A stretch of DNA of 37,026 nucleotides from Candidatus Sulfopaludibacter sp. SbA3 (GCA_945861625.1 CAMAVI010000028.1:1-37026); one strand, 5' to 3'; positions 1-8,671 are shown, counted from the stretch's first letter. Notes: generated by a model not told the origin, from the letters alone. Numbers and translations: made by a program.

Positions 1-134
1 ACCGCAAGTACCCCGTTGGGCGCAAAATCACGGATGAAGAGTTTGCCCATGTCCATCTGAAGCCCGACACATTTCATGGCGAATGGAACTACACGATCCA
101 TCCAAGCACAACCGTTAGATGTAAAGGTTATTGA
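1..134 (+). mobile_element. ISAzo13-family transposase, C-terminal tail (partial)
   Basis: The third forward frame is open from the window edge to a TGA at 132-134. It reads as the extreme C-terminus of a DDE transposase, with the signature KITDEEF followed by LKPDTFHGEWNYTI. That ending is typical of ISAzo13-type ('Rhodopirellula transposase') enzymes. Family resemblance runs out around base 100-110, after which the frame continues a few codons into unrelated DNA. The natural stop has therefore probably been lost and the element is truncated here. The rest lies outside the window. The family call comes from motif memory, not a search. Confidence 0.7.
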
Positions 135-300
135 TTTACGCTGCCTAACATTGGCTCACGTTTTGGCGGCTGAGTCGCTGCCGCTTTATCATCGCGATCC
201 ATTTGACCGCTTGCTGATCGCACAGGCAGTCTCCGAAAGAGTGCCGATTCTCACGATTGATCCTCAGATCCGCAGATATCCGGTTAAAACGCTCTGGTAG
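106..300 (+). pseudogene. PIN-domain (VapC-like) toxin, C-terminal remnant
   Basis: This frame encodes the C-terminal half of a PIN ribonuclease of the Sll0205/VapC type. It has LPLYHRDPFDRLLIAQA followed by a short VPILTID segment and a terminal YPVKTLW, and it stops at 298-300. The conserved HRDPFDRLLIAQA block carries one of the acidic metal-binding positions. The N-terminal half, with the first catalytic Asp, is absent. The sequence upstream of about base 105 is the tail of an ISAzo13-type transposase, so the gene looks cut by that element. A nominal ATG at 76 lies inside transposase sequence and is not the native start. No antitoxin gene is visible. It is almost certainly non-functional. 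Confidence 0.65.
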
Positions 301-392
301 AAGACGGCCCTTCTTCGCCGGGTATTGCGGCCGGCGCTTCCCCTTAACTCAGTACCGGCTTTCCTGCGCGGGACGTCCAGATTCCGCCAGGA

Positions 393-2003
393 TCACAGCG
401 CCCGCACGGGCTCGATATCGGTAGGGAGATCTTTCAGCTTTTCCAGCGCGCGGGCGAGCGGCGGGCGGATGACGCCTAGTTCTTCCAGCATCTTTTTGGC
501 GCGCGCATAGTCGCCGGTTGCTTCGACGGCGACCAGATCGCCGACCAGACCTCGCACTGCGCCTTTTATCTTGGCGAGATCCACGGCAAACGTACCGTCA
601 GGCTTGGCAATAAACGCGCCTTTGTCCAGTAGATAGTTGAATTGCAGCGCCATGCCTCGGCCATGCGCTTCATGCACGCCAAAGCGCAGCGTGCGGAATG
701 ACGACGCGAGGAACGTGGTGTAGAGTTGCCGTTCGGCCGCCGGCAGCAGCTTGTGGTCGAACAGATACTGCAGCATGAACAGGCCCGTGGCGTCCGCCTT
801 GGCCTCTTCCATCGCCGAATGCAGCTCTTTCAGGGACTGGCGGACTCCGTTTTGCGGCCCGATACCGTGCGTCATCTCATGCGCCAGAATGTGCGAGAAG
901 AACGAATCGAAGCTCAACTGCTTCTGATCTTCCGGCGAGAGCACGCGCCCTGCAATCGGCTGTAGAATCTTGGAAAACTTGGCTTCCTGCACGTTCTTCA
1001 GCATCACGCGCTTGGACCCCATCGCCCGCACAATTCGCTCGTCGTTGGGAAGGTTGAACGCCGCTGTGCGGATGCCGTGCGCACCGTCGCCTGTGGCAAG
1101 CACCTCGTTCACTACTCGGATCGGCGCCAGCGCGCCCAATTTCGGATTCTTGAACTTGGGGTCAAGGGGCAGATTGTTCTCGATTTCCTGGATGTGGTCG
1201 GCAAAGCTCTTCATCTTTGCCGTTTCCTTGTCGTCGCGCAGAGTGATGTAGGCCTCGAACGCCGCCTTGTAGCCGAAAATCTCGTCGTTATAGGTCTCGT
1301 AGGGGCCGATCGTTACGTCAATCGGCGCGTCCAGTTTCATCCAGGCTACGTCGGATGCGTAGTAGTCGTCCGTACGAAACGCCTGCGCCCGCAACTTCAG
1401 GAAATCTTTCAGGGTCGTATGCGGAGTGAGCGCCGCCGCTTCCTCCAGCAACTTGGCGGCGCGCTCCAGTTCCTGGCCGTATGCTTTGCTGTACGGGACC
1501 ATGGTCAGCTTCCTATCGGTACCCCGCCGGATCACGGTAAAAAACCCGCGCGCCTGCTCCTGCCGCGCCGCGGGCAGGCCTTTGGCCCAGCTTTCGAATT
1601 CTTCCTTGGTCATGTCTTCGGGGTAGAAATTCACTCCCGGTAGTTTCCTGGCGGGAACGGCCGGCAAGAACGCCTCGTGCGCGTCCAGATCCGACCAGGG
1701 GCCCTTGTTGAGATCAAAATAATGCAGCCGCGCGTTGCCGAGCGCGGACGTGTCTTTCACAAGCTGCGCGCGCAAAGTTGCATTCCCGCTCCAGCGTTGG
1801 ACGAAAAAGATCTGGTCGATGACCCGCGCGGCCTCGATCAGCTTGCCGAGTGCCTGCCGGTCCCCTGAAGAAAGGCCGGAAGTATCTACCTTCAGCTCCG
1901 CCGGCGCAAAGCGGGAAATCATGCGGTTCAATTCATTTAGATTCGGCATTGCGGCAAGAAGGGCCATACAAAAGAGAAAGGGGGCATAACGCTTGACGCG
2001 CAT
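393..2003 (-). CDS. M49-like (dipeptidyl-peptidase III-related) zinc metallopeptidase, exported
   Basis: A 536-residue protein that begins with a short hydrophobic segment after MRVKRYAPF, suggesting export or membrane anchoring. The zinc site is visible as HEMTH with His375, Glu376 and His379, followed by GIGP. A second motif, EEAKAD (residues 399-404), corresponds to the EExxAE/D glutamate ligand motif of peptidase family M49. The HExxH spacing differs from the HExxxH of classical DPP III and matches the M49-like proteins related to the C-terminal half of plant Nudix-3. I chose ATG 2003, preceded by GGGGGC, because a longer form starting at 2054 would overlap the pyrophosphatase gene and add a non-hydrophobic leader. 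The substrate is unknown; cleavage of dipeptides from short peptides is inferred from the family. Confidence 0.72.
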   Translation of the reverse strand: MRVKRYAPFLFCMALLAAMPNLNELNRMISRFAPAELKVDTSGLSSGDRQALGKLIEAARVIDQIFFVQRWSGNATLRAQLVKDTSALGNARLHYFDLNKGPWSDLDAHEAFLPAVPARKLPGVNFYPEDMTKEEFESWAKGLPAARQEQARGFFTVIRRGTDRKLTMVPYSKAYGQELERAAKLLEEAAALTPHTTLKDFLKLRAQAFRTDDYYASDVAWMKLDAPIDVTIGPYETYNDEIFGYKAAFEAYITLRDDKETAKMKSFADHIQEIENNLPLDPKFKNPKLGALAPIRVVNEVLATGDGAHGIRTAAFNLPNDERIVRAMGSKRVMLKNVQEAKFSKILQPIAGRVLSPEDQKQLSFDSFFSHILAHEMTHGIGPQNGVRQSLKELHSAMEEAKADATGLFMLQYLFDHKLLPAAERQLYTTFLASSFRTLRFGVHEAHGRGMALQFNYLLDKGAFIAKPDGTFAVDLAKIKGAVRGLVGDLVAVEATGDYARAKKMLEELGVIRPPLARALEKLKDLPTDIEPVRAL

Positions 2004-2034
2004 GCCCCCAGTATAGGACGACGGATCTCCGCCT

Positions 2035-4497
2035 CTAGCTCTTGGAACCCTCACTCTTAGAACCTTCGATGCGCATTCCGTAGAACGACCGCCACACGAA
2101 CACCATGGAAACCAGCAGGAACCCCACGGCCAATCCAGTGGTCACATTATTGCCTTGCGCCTTGGACATGGAGACGGCCAGTTCCACAGCCAGCAATCCG
2201 AACAGAGTGGTGAATTTGATGATGGGATTGAGCGCCACGGACGACGTATCCTTGAACGGATCGCCCACCGTATCGCCCACTACCGTGGCGTCATGCAGCG
2301 GCGTGCCCTTGGCTTTTAATTCCACTTCCACGATCTTCTTAGCGTTGTCCCACGCTCCGCCGGCGTTGGCCATGAAGATGGCCTGGTACAAACCGAACAG
2401 AGCGATGGAAATCAGGTAGCCGATGAAGAAGTACGGTTCGAAGAACGCGAAAGAGAGCGTGGAGAAGAACACGACAAGGAAGATGTTAAACATTCCCTTC
2501 TGCGCGTATTGGGTGCAAATTTCCACCACTTTTTTGGAGTCGGCCACCGAGGCTTTGCTGGAGCTCTCGAGGTTAATGTTGGCTTTGATGAATTCCACCG
2601 CGCGATACGCGCCGGTGGTCACGGCCTGAATCGACGCGCCGGTGAACCAGTAAATCACCGAACCGCCCGTGATCAGCCCCAGCAGAAACGGCGGGTGCAG
2701 GATAGAGAGATTCGACATTAACTCCGGCTTCAAGCCGTCGGTCAAAGCCACGATGATAGAAAAAATCATGGTGGTGGCCCCCACCACCGCGGTACCGATC
2801 AGCACCGGCTTGGCGGTGGCTTTGAAGGTGTTGCCCGCGCCGTCGTTTTCTTCCAGGTGATGCTTGGCCTTGTCGAAGTCCACGTCAAAACCGAAGTCCT
2901 TCTTTAGTTCGGCCTTGATATTGGGCAGGGTCTCGATCTGGCTCAATTCATAAACCGACTGGGCGTTATCGGTGACTGGGCCGTAGGAGTCCACCGCGAT
3001 CGTCACCGGACCCATGCCCAGGAATCCGAACGCCACCAGACCGAAGGCGAACACCGCCGCCGAATTGGCCAGGAACATGCCTGCCGGCACGCCGGTACTC
3101 ACGCCGTAGGCGATGGCCATCAGGCCCATCATGGTCAACCCCAGCCAATACGCGCTGAAATTGCCGGCGACCAGTCCGGAAAGAATGTTGAGCGAAGCGC
3201 CGCCTTCACGCGACGATGTGACTACTTCCTTGACGTGCGCGGATTCCACGGAAGTGAAGATCTTTACCAATTCCGGGATGATCGCTCCGGCCAGCGTGCC
3301 GCAGGTGATGATGCTGGAGAGTTTCCACCACATCGAACTGTCGCCGCCCAATTGAGGAATCATGAGGTAGGAAACCGCGTACGTCGCGCCGATGGAGATG
3401 AACGAGGTCAGCCACACCAGTGAGGTCAGCGGCGCTTCGTAATTCATCTTGTCCACGTGCTGATACTTGGCCTTGGCCACGGCTTCATTGAGGAAGTAGG
3501 ACAGGCCGCTGGCAACAATCATCATGACACGCATGACGAAAATCCACACCAGCAGCTCCACTTTGGTCTTGTCGTTGGTGACCGCCAGCAGGATAAAGGT
3601 GATCAGAGCCACGCCGGTGACACCGTAGGTCTCAAAGCCATCCGCCGAGGGGCCCACCGAATCGCCCGCGTTGTCGCCGGTGCAATCCGCGATCACGCCC
3701 GGGTTGCGGACGTCGTCTTCTTTAATCTTGAACACGATCTTCATTAGATCGGCGCCAATGTCGGCGATCTTGGTGAAAATGCCGCCCGCCACGCGCAGCG
3801 CCGCCGCGCCCAGCGACTCGCCGATCGCGAAACCGATAAAACAGGGGCCCGCGTATTCTCCCGGGATGAACAGCAGGATGCACAGCATGATGAAGAGTTC
3901 CACGCTGATCAGCATCATGCCGATACTCATGCCGGCCTTGAGCGGAATCGCGTAGCAGGGGAACGGCTTGCCGCGCAGGCTCGCGAACGCCGTGCGCGAG
4001 TTGGCAAAGGTGTTGACGCGGATCCCGAACCACGCCACGCCATAGCTGCCGGCGATGCCCAATAAGCTGAACGCCAGAATGATGATCACTCGCATCGCTT
4101 CCATGGACTGCAGGTAACCGAAATAGAACGCGATGATCACGCCGATAAAGCTTTCCAAGATGATCAGGAACTTACCCTGCGTCACCATGTACGTCTTGCA
4201 GGTTTCATAGATTAACTCGGAAATTTCCAGCATCGATCGATGCACCGGCAGGTTTTTCAGGTGCGTATACATGGCCAGGCCAAACAGGAAGCCCAACAGG
4301 CATACGCCCAAGCCGATCATCAAGAGCGTGGGACCGGTAATGGTGCCCATGAAAACCGCCTGGCTCAGGTCCGGCAGCTTCAACTCCGCTTCGCCGCCCT
4401 GCGCGAGTACGGGTGAGCAGCTCAATAACACCAGCAAGACCAGCATGAACGGATAGGCTATGCGTTTGCTAGCGGCGGACAACAGAGTCAGTCGCAT
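2035..4497 (-). CDS. hppA: Membrane-bound ion-translocating pyrophosphatase, divergent clade
   Basis: An integral membrane pump of about 820 residues with roughly 16 hydrophobic helices, which couples PPi hydrolysis to H+ and/or Na+ export. The catalytic blocks are clear: GGIFTKIADIGADL, then EDDVRNPGVIAD, GDNAGDS, and near the C-terminus VVGDTVGDPFKDTS. The usual GMAADLFETY is replaced by GPSADGFETY. The loop after GADL is about one residue shorter than usual, which marks a divergent branch. A Lys in GNTFKA sits where K+-independent enzymes carry Lys. An N-terminal signal-like helix ends at SPVLAQ. ATG 4497 is chosen because GGAGGA lies at 4507-4512 and a plausible promoter lies further upstream; the longer frame to 4599 would run through that promoter. 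The pumped ion cannot be assigned from sequence alone. Confidence 0.9.
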   Translation of the reverse strand: MRLTLLSAASKRIAYPFMLVLLVLLSCSPVLAQGGEAELKLPDLSQAVFMGTITGPTLLMIGLGVCLLGFLFGLAMYTHLKNLPVHRSMLEISELIYETCKTYMVTQGKFLIILESFIGVIIAFYFGYLQSMEAMRVIIILAFSLLGIAGSYGVAWFGIRVNTFANSRTAFASLRGKPFPCYAIPLKAGMSIGMMLISVELFIMLCILLFIPGEYAGPCFIGFAIGESLGAAALRVAGGIFTKIADIGADLMKIVFKIKEDDVRNPGVIADCTGDNAGDSVGPSADGFETYGVTGVALITFILLAVTNDKTKVELLVWIFVMRVMMIVASGLSYFLNEAVAKAKYQHVDKMNYEAPLTSLVWLTSFISIGATYAVSYLMIPQLGGDSSMWWKLSSIITCGTLAGAIIPELVKIFTSVESAHVKEVVTSSREGGASLNILSGLVAGNFSAYWLGLTMMGLMAIAYGVSTGVPAGMFLANSAAVFAFGLVAFGFLGMGPVTIAVDSYGPVTDNAQSVYELSQIETLPNIKAELKKDFGFDVDFDKAKHHLEENDGAGNTFKATAKPVLIGTAVVGATTMIFSIIVALTDGLKPELMSNLSILHPPFLLGLITGGSVIYWFTGASIQAVTTGAYRAVEFIKANINLESSSKASVADSKKVVEICTQYAQKGMFNIFLVVFFSTLSFAFFEPYFFIGYLISIALFGLYQAIFMANAGGAWDNAKKIVEVELKAKGTPLHDATVVGDTVGDPFKDTSSVALNPIIKFTTLFGLLAVELAVSMSKAQGNNVTTGLAVGFLLVSMVFVWRSFYGMRIEGSKSEGSKS

Positions 4498-4506
4498 CAG
4501 GTATCT

Positions 4507-4512
4507 TCCTCC
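4507..4512 (-). promoter_or_regulatory. Shine-Dalgarno for the pyrophosphatase
   Basis: On the minus strand GGAGGA lies nine bases upstream of ATG 4497. It decides the start in favour of the signal-peptide form over the longer open frame. Confidence 0.75.
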
Positions 4513-4570
4513 AATGTGGGAACGTGCAAAGAATCGAGGCCGCAGGTGGGCAGCGCTCGGACTTGCTCCA

Positions 4571-4599
4571 AGATAGCGCACATGATGGCGTATTTGCAA
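4571..4599 (-). promoter_or_regulatory. Candidate sigma-70 promoter for the pyrophosphatase
   Basis: Read on the minus strand, TTGCAA (4594-4599) and CTATCT (4571-4576) are separated by exactly 17 bases. They lie about 75 bases upstream of the chosen start, in the spacer after rlmI. This is a pattern match only. Confidence 0.35.
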
Positions 4600-4620
4600 T
4601 GATTTGCGGGTTTTAGTGCG

Positions 4621-5781
4621 TTACAGTACTTCCGCGATAAGACACTTCAAATAAAGGGTTTCCGGGACGGTGAGAAGGATGGGATGGTCGGCGGCCTGCG
4701 TTCGGCGCTCCACTATGCGCAGTGTCTTGCCCGCATCCAAAGCCGCCTCCGCGATCACTTCGTGCAGCGCGGCTTCGCTCATGTGGTGCGAACACGAACA
4801 ACTCACCAGGACCCCGCCGGGTTCCAGCAGCCGGAGTGCGCGCAAGTTGATCTCTTTATAGCCGCGGGACGCGTCTTCGACGGCGCGCCGCGATTTTGCG
4901 AACGCGGGCGGATCCAGCACGATCAGCGAAAAGCGGCGGCCGGAGGGCGCGGCTCCCGACAGGTATTCGAACACGTCGGCCTGACGAAAGTTCACATTCG
5001 CGATTTCGTTCGCGCGCGCGTTGGCTTCGGCGGTGGCGAGCGCGCCGGCGGAGGAGTCAATCGCTTCCACGCTTTCCGCCTTTTGGGCCGCATGCAGCGC
5101 GAAGCCACCCGTGGACGTGAAGCAATCGAGCACCCGCCCGCGCGCCCAGCGTGCCGCGGCCACGTAGTTTTCGCGTTGATCCAGATATACGCCGGTCTTC
5201 TGGCCATGCAAGAGGTCCGCTTCCAGCCGCAAACCGTTCATGGTGATGTGCACGCGCTCGGGGATTTCGCCGGAGTGCGTCACCACTTCCTGGGGCAAGC
5301 TTTCCAGTTTGCGGACGGCGGCGTCGTTGCGCAGCAGAATTCCCGCGGGCGAGAGCAATTCCCCAAGGCAATCCGCGATCACGTCGCGCGCGCGGTCCAT
5401 GCCCTGGTCGAGCGTCTGCATCACCAGGTACGGACTATAACGATCGATAATCAATCCCGGCAGCAGATCCGCTTCCGAGGAAACCAGCCGGTAGGCATCC
5501 GAGTTCTCGACCACGCGCTCGCGATGCTGGAGAGCGGCGCGCAAACGTTTCAGGAAGAAACTACGGTCGATCGGCTCGGGCTTGGGGGAGAGCAGGCGCA
5601 GGGTGATCTGGGAAGTGGAACTGTAGTGCGCAACGCCCAGGAACTGCCCGCGCTGGTCGAGCACTTTCACGGCATCGCCGGGCGCGGCATCGCCGTGATC
5701 CAGTACGTCGCTTGAAAAGATCCAGGGATGCCCACTGGCGGCGCGTTCGGCCGCTTTCCGGTTTACACGTACTGTCGTCAA
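4621..5781 (-). CDS. rlmI: 23S rRNA (cytosine-5) methyltransferase, RlmI type
   Basis: A 386-residue SAM-dependent methyltransferase with the RlmI/YccW architecture. An N-terminal PUA-like RNA-binding domain (about residues 1-75) precedes a Rossmann methyltransferase domain. Visible motifs are GQKTGVYLDQREN (193-205), the SAM-binding DCFTSTGGF (219-227), LDPPAF (289-294), and SCSCSHHM (327-334), which carries the catalytic cysteine of m5C enzymes. By family it methylates a cytosine in 23S rRNA (C1962 in E. coli). It ends 18 bases from the htpX stop-side boundary, so co-transcription with htpX is likely. The length is normal (about 390-400). Assignment to RlmI rather than another COG1092 member is inferred. 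Confidence 0.88.
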   Translation of the reverse strand: MTTVRVNRKAAERAASGHPWIFSSDVLDHGDAAPGDAVKVLDQRGQFLGVAHYSSTSQITLRLLSPKPEPIDRSFFLKRLRAALQHRERVVENSDAYRLVSSEADLLPGLIIDRYSPYLVMQTLDQGMDRARDVIADCLGELLSPAGILLRNDAAVRKLESLPQEVVTHSGEIPERVHITMNGLRLEADLLHGQKTGVYLDQRENYVAAARWARGRVLDCFTSTGGFALHAAQKAESVEAIDSSAGALATAEANARANEIANVNFRQADVFEYLSGAAPSGRRFSLIVLDPPAFAKSRRAVEDASRGYKEINLRALRLLEPGGVLVSCSCSHHMSEAALHEVIAEAALDAGKTLRIVERRTQAADHPILLTVPETLYLKCLIAEVL

Positions 5782-5799
5782 GTATTCAGCTTACGATCT

Positions 5800-6666
5800 T
5801 TAGTGAATAACGACACTGGTGTGGCGCAGCTCTTCCAGGCGCGCGATGCGTTCTTCGGTTGCCGGGTGTGTGGAAAACAAGCGGGCGATGCCGCCGCCCC
5901 GGAACGGATTCAGGATGAACATGTGCGCCGTGGCTGGCGATGCATCATTCATGGGCACGCGCGCCACGCCCATTTCCAACTTGCGCAGAGCCCCAATCAG
6001 CCCGTCCGGAGAGCCCGTGTATTTAGCCGCAACTGCGTCGGCATCGTACTCCCGGCTTCGTGAAATCGCCATTTGGATCAACATCGCGGCGATGGGCGCC
6101 AGAATCATCATGAACAGACCGGTCCACGCGCTCCCGCGATTGTCTTCGTCATCGCGCGAACCGCCAAAAAAGTATGCCATATGCGCGGTGTAGGTGATCG
6201 CCGCGGCTATGGTCGCCGCGATCGAGCTGATCAAAATGTCACGATGCAGCACGTGGCCCAGTTCGTGCGCGATCACGCCCTCCAGTTCCCGGTCGGTCAT
6301 CAGGCGCAGAATTCCTTCCGTCACCGCGACGGAAGCGTGCTGTGGATTGCGGCCGGTTGCGAAGGCATTCGGGGAAGCCTCGGGGATGATCCACAGCTTG
6401 GGCATGGGCAGTTCCATCTTCTGCGTGAGCCTGCGTACCATTGGCTCCAACCGTCTGTACGCATCCGGAGCCCCTTCCGGCGTAACCGCCTGCGCTGAGT
6501 ACGACTTCAGCACGATCTTATCGGAGAAGAAGTAGCTGAAGAAGTTCATCCCGATGGCCATCATCAGGCCGATCTGCAGGCCTCTCGTCCCGCCGATAGC
6601 CTCACCCCCGACCAACAGGAGTCCGCTCAGCAACCCCAACAGCAATACGGTCTTTACTTTGTTCAT
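5800..6666 (-). CDS. htpX: HtpX-type M48 membrane zinc protease
   Basis: A 288-residue inner-membrane protease for quality control of misfolded membrane proteins. It has two N-terminal hydrophobic segments (about 5-45), then the zinc motif HELGH (His134, Glu135, His138), two further hydrophobic stretches (about 145-200), and the third ligand Glu207 in SREYDADAVA. The conserved NAFATGRNP block precedes the active site. The ATG at 6666 is preferred over an upstream TTG at 6684 because GAAGG lies eight bases before it and the homologous start is MNKVKT. Its upstream neighbour is a broken small heat-shock gene, so this may once have been a stress-response pair. Length and motifs are typical. Confidence 0.93.
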   Translation of the reverse strand: MNKVKTVLLLGLLSGLLLVGGEAIGGTRGLQIGLMMAIGMNFFSYFFSDKIVLKSYSAQAVTPEGAPDAYRRLEPMVRRLTQKMELPMPKLWIIPEASPNAFATGRNPQHASVAVTEGILRLMTDRELEGVIAHELGHVLHRDILISSIAATIAAAITYTAHMAYFFGGSRDDEDNRGSAWTGLFMMILAPIAAMLIQMAISRSREYDADAVAAKYTGSPDGLIGALRKLEMGVARVPMNDASPATAHMFILNPFRGGGIARLFSTHPATEERIARLEELRHTSVVIH

Positions 6667-6744
6667 AGGAAATGCCTTCACCAATACAGACGAGGCGGAG
6701 GCAACTTTGGTCGCATCCGCCTCTAAGATTATCTCAGACCCGGT

Positions 6745-6984
6745 TTAGCTGGCCACTTGGACCTTAATCTGACGCGGCTTGGCGATTTCTTTCTTCGGCG
6801 GACTCACCGTCAGCACGCCGTTCTTATAATCGGCTTTGACGCCTTCCGGACTTACGGTGTCCGGCAAGGTGAAGGCCCGCTCAAACGTGCCGTAGGAACG
6901 CTCCACGCGATGCCAGCCGACCTGGGTTGTATTCGGCTCGCCCTTGTTGGTTTCAAACTTGCGCTCGCCACGCAGAGTCAGTAT
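6745..6984 (-). pseudogene. hsp20 small heat-shock protein, 5'-truncated remnant
   Basis: An open minus-strand stretch of about 80 codons without its own start, ending in TAA at 6745-6747. It is the C-terminal half of an alpha-crystallin domain. Recognisable blocks are LTLRGERKFE, a WHRVERSYGTFERAFTLP segment, then GVKADYKNGVLTVSPPKKE, and the C-terminal PRQIKV tail that supplies the IxI/V-type anchor. The first 55-60 codons are missing. The frame changes abruptly at about 6978-6984 into AT-rich DNA with a TAA in frame a few codons upstream. Only about 45 bases separate the break from the tatC stop, so a deletion is more likely than a resident insertion element. It cannot be translated from a normal start. 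Confidence 0.85.
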
Positions 6985-7028
6985 AAAAATACGTATGGGG
7001 ACATTAGATTAATGACTATGTTTATCAA

Positions 7029-8045
7029 TTACTTAACGAAGAACGGCCAGTGGCCGACGGGATGATAGTGGAGCTTCGTCAGTCCCCAGAAGGCAAGTCC
7101 GGCGAATACGGAAATCACCAACAGGAGCACCAGCAGCACCGTGATCCACGGGAACTTCTTGCCTTCGCGCTTCATCACCAGTAGAAAGCTGGCAAAAACG
7201 CCTACGAAGTACAAGAGGCACATCGGCGCGGCGAACAACATCAGGTTGAAGAAATCCGGCGTCGGTGTGATGATGGCCGCCAATACTACGATTACCAGAA
7301 TGGCGTAGCGTGAGTGCCGCAGCAGAAACCGCGGCGAGGCCATGTGCAGCAGCGTCATGAAGAAGATCGCGACGGGCAGCTCAAACACCAGTGAGACCCC
7401 CAACATCACGTTCACAAACAAGTCAAAGTAGTGCGTGATGGTTACCAGAGGCGTCACGCCTCCCGACAGGCCAATGCCCAGCAGGAACGCCAGGCCATAG
7501 CGGAAGGCCACGAAATACGCGAACGCCCCGCCCAGGATAAACAGTCCGGCAGTACTCAGAATGAACGGAGCGGCCAGTTTCTTTTCATGCTTATAGAGTC
7601 CGGGTGAGATAAACGCCCACACCTGATACACCACCCAAGGCGACGCCAGAAACAACGCGAACACCAGCGGCACTTTTACCCAGATGATGGAAAACCCTTC
7701 CATCGGTTCATTGATCACCAGATTGGGCGGCTTCACGCCGATCTTGGTCAGCGCGTCCACCGCTGGTGCCCGTACGAAATCCCAAAGCTGATAGCAAAAG
7801 ACAACGCAGAGGAGGAACGCTACCCCGAGGCCCTGCAGCGCGCGAACAATCCGCAAGCGCAGTTCATCGAGGTGTTCGACAAATGACATGCGTAACATGC
7901 TGCCATTGTCTTCGTCCTCGTCGTCGTCGTCGGCAACAGGCGGGGGAGGAGTGTACCCGCCCGCGCCGGCCGGCACGAGCGAGCGTTCTTCCGGAGAGGA
8001 GCCTCCGCCGTTCGGTGTATCCATATGTTGAAACGCCGGCGGCAT
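7029..8045 (-). CDS. tatC: Sec-independent (Tat) translocase subunit TatC
   Basis: A 338-residue polytopic membrane protein with the TatC hallmarks: the cytoplasmic MSFVEHLDELRLRI near residue 53, the first helix, a periplasmic loop, SPWVVYQVWAFISPGLY, and IITPTPDFFN in the later helices. Six membrane segments can be traced. TatC recognises twin-arginine signal peptides and forms the receptor with TatB. Unusually, the N-terminus carries about 50 extra residues rich in Pro/Gly with a run of acidic residues (DDDDEDED, encoded by a gtc/gtcgtc repeat at about 7915-7931). The true start could be ATG 8024 instead of 8045, as neither has a strong Shine-Dalgarno. It sits 43 bases downstream of tatA/B. 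Confidence 0.95.
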   Translation of the reverse strand: MPPAFQHMDTPNGGGSSPEERSLVPAGAGGYTPPPPVADDDDEDEDNGSMLRMSFVEHLDELRLRIVRALQGLGVAFLLCVVFCYQLWDFVRAPAVDALTKIGVKPPNLVINEPMEGFSIIWVKVPLVFALFLASPWVVYQVWAFISPGLYKHEKKLAAPFILSTAGLFILGGAFAYFVAFRYGLAFLLGIGLSGGVTPLVTITHYFDLFVNVMLGVSLVFELPVAIFFMTLLHMASPRFLLRHSRYAILVIVVLAAIITPTPDFFNLMLFAAPMCLLYFVGVFASFLLVMKREGKKFPWITVLLVLLLVISVFAGLAFWGLTKLHYHPVGHWPFFVK

Positions 8046-8088
8046 CGCCGCCGCGCGCGCTTCCCTTTTCTAAATGGTTGATGCCTAA

Positions 8089-8601
8089 TTAAATGCTGGG
8101 AAATTCCGCGCCAGCCTTGGAGCCTGCCGGCCCTCCGGCCTGCACGAATTCCGGCAACGGATTCACTTCGGCTCGCGGGACTTCCGCCGCAGCCTCCGCT
8201 GGCCTGTAGGATCCGTTGTACGGTTCAGCATGTGATTCAGCGCCCAGCACTGCGGAAGCGCTTACTGCGGGTTGGCCGGAATCCGATTCCGTGCCGTAAT
8301 GGCTACTGCCGCCCGGAATACTGGCCGGATGGGAACCGTCAAACGGGCTCCCCAGGTCAATTTCCGATGCGCTGGCAAGCTCGGCGGCGGTCTGCCGCGT
8401 CACATCCTTCAGCGCTTGATTTTCGCGTTCGATGGTCTGCATCTCGCGCTGGAACGTATCTTTCAGCTCGCTCTGCGCGCGGCGGAATTCGGTCACTGCC
8501 TTGCCAATGTTCTTGGCCAGCTCGGGCAGCTTCCGGGGTCCAAACAGAACGAGGGCAACTAGAAAAATAACAACCATCTCTTGGACGCCAATTGGTCCCA
8601 T
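8089..8601 (-). CDS. tatA: TatA/TatB-family pore/receptor subunit
   Basis: A 170-residue single-span protein. It has a short hydrophobic N-terminal helix (about residues 5-20), the hinge FGPRKLPELAKNIGKA, an amphipathic helix with charged residues to about 60, and a long low-complexity tail rich in Ser, Gly and Pro. The sequence fits TatA or TatB. The long tail favours TatB or the dual-function TatA seen when only one copy is present, and no second tatA/B gene is in the window. ATG 8601 is chosen because the minus strand has AAGGAGGG at 8607-8614 just upstream; the longer frame to 8739 is a readthrough artefact. The gene order tatA-tatC argues for an operon. Confidence 0.9.
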   Translation of the reverse strand: MGPIGVQEMVVIFLVALVLFGPRKLPELAKNIGKAVTEFRRAQSELKDTFQREMQTIERENQALKDVTRQTAAELASASEIDLGSPFDGSHPASIPGGSSHYGTESDSGQPAVSASAVLGAESHAEPYNGSYRPAEAAAEVPRAEVNPLPEFVQAGGPAGSKAGAEFPSI

Positions 8602-8606
8602 CCAGG

Positions 8607-8614
8607 CCCTCCTT
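8607..8614 (-). promoter_or_regulatory. Strong Shine-Dalgarno for tatA/B
   Basis: AAGGAGGG on the minus strand, five bases before ATG 8601. It fixes the start and excludes the 46-residue extension. Confidence 0.8.
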
Positions 8615-8671
8615 CGCCTTTCATGATAGCAGAGGGCCGCCGGGAGCTTCGGGTTCAGGGTCCGCCCGGTT

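Noticed and set aside
4684-5715. Long open frame (343 codons) antisense to rlmI
   Set aside because: It lies entirely within a clear methyltransferase gene; its translation has no recognisable motif and is rich in His, Arg and Gln, as expected of an antisense shadow in GC-rich DNA.
7915-7931. Microsatellite-like gtc repeat as a mobile or phase-variation repeat
   Set aside because: It is an in-frame part of tatC encoding the acidic linker; a few units only, so no reason to invoke phase variation.
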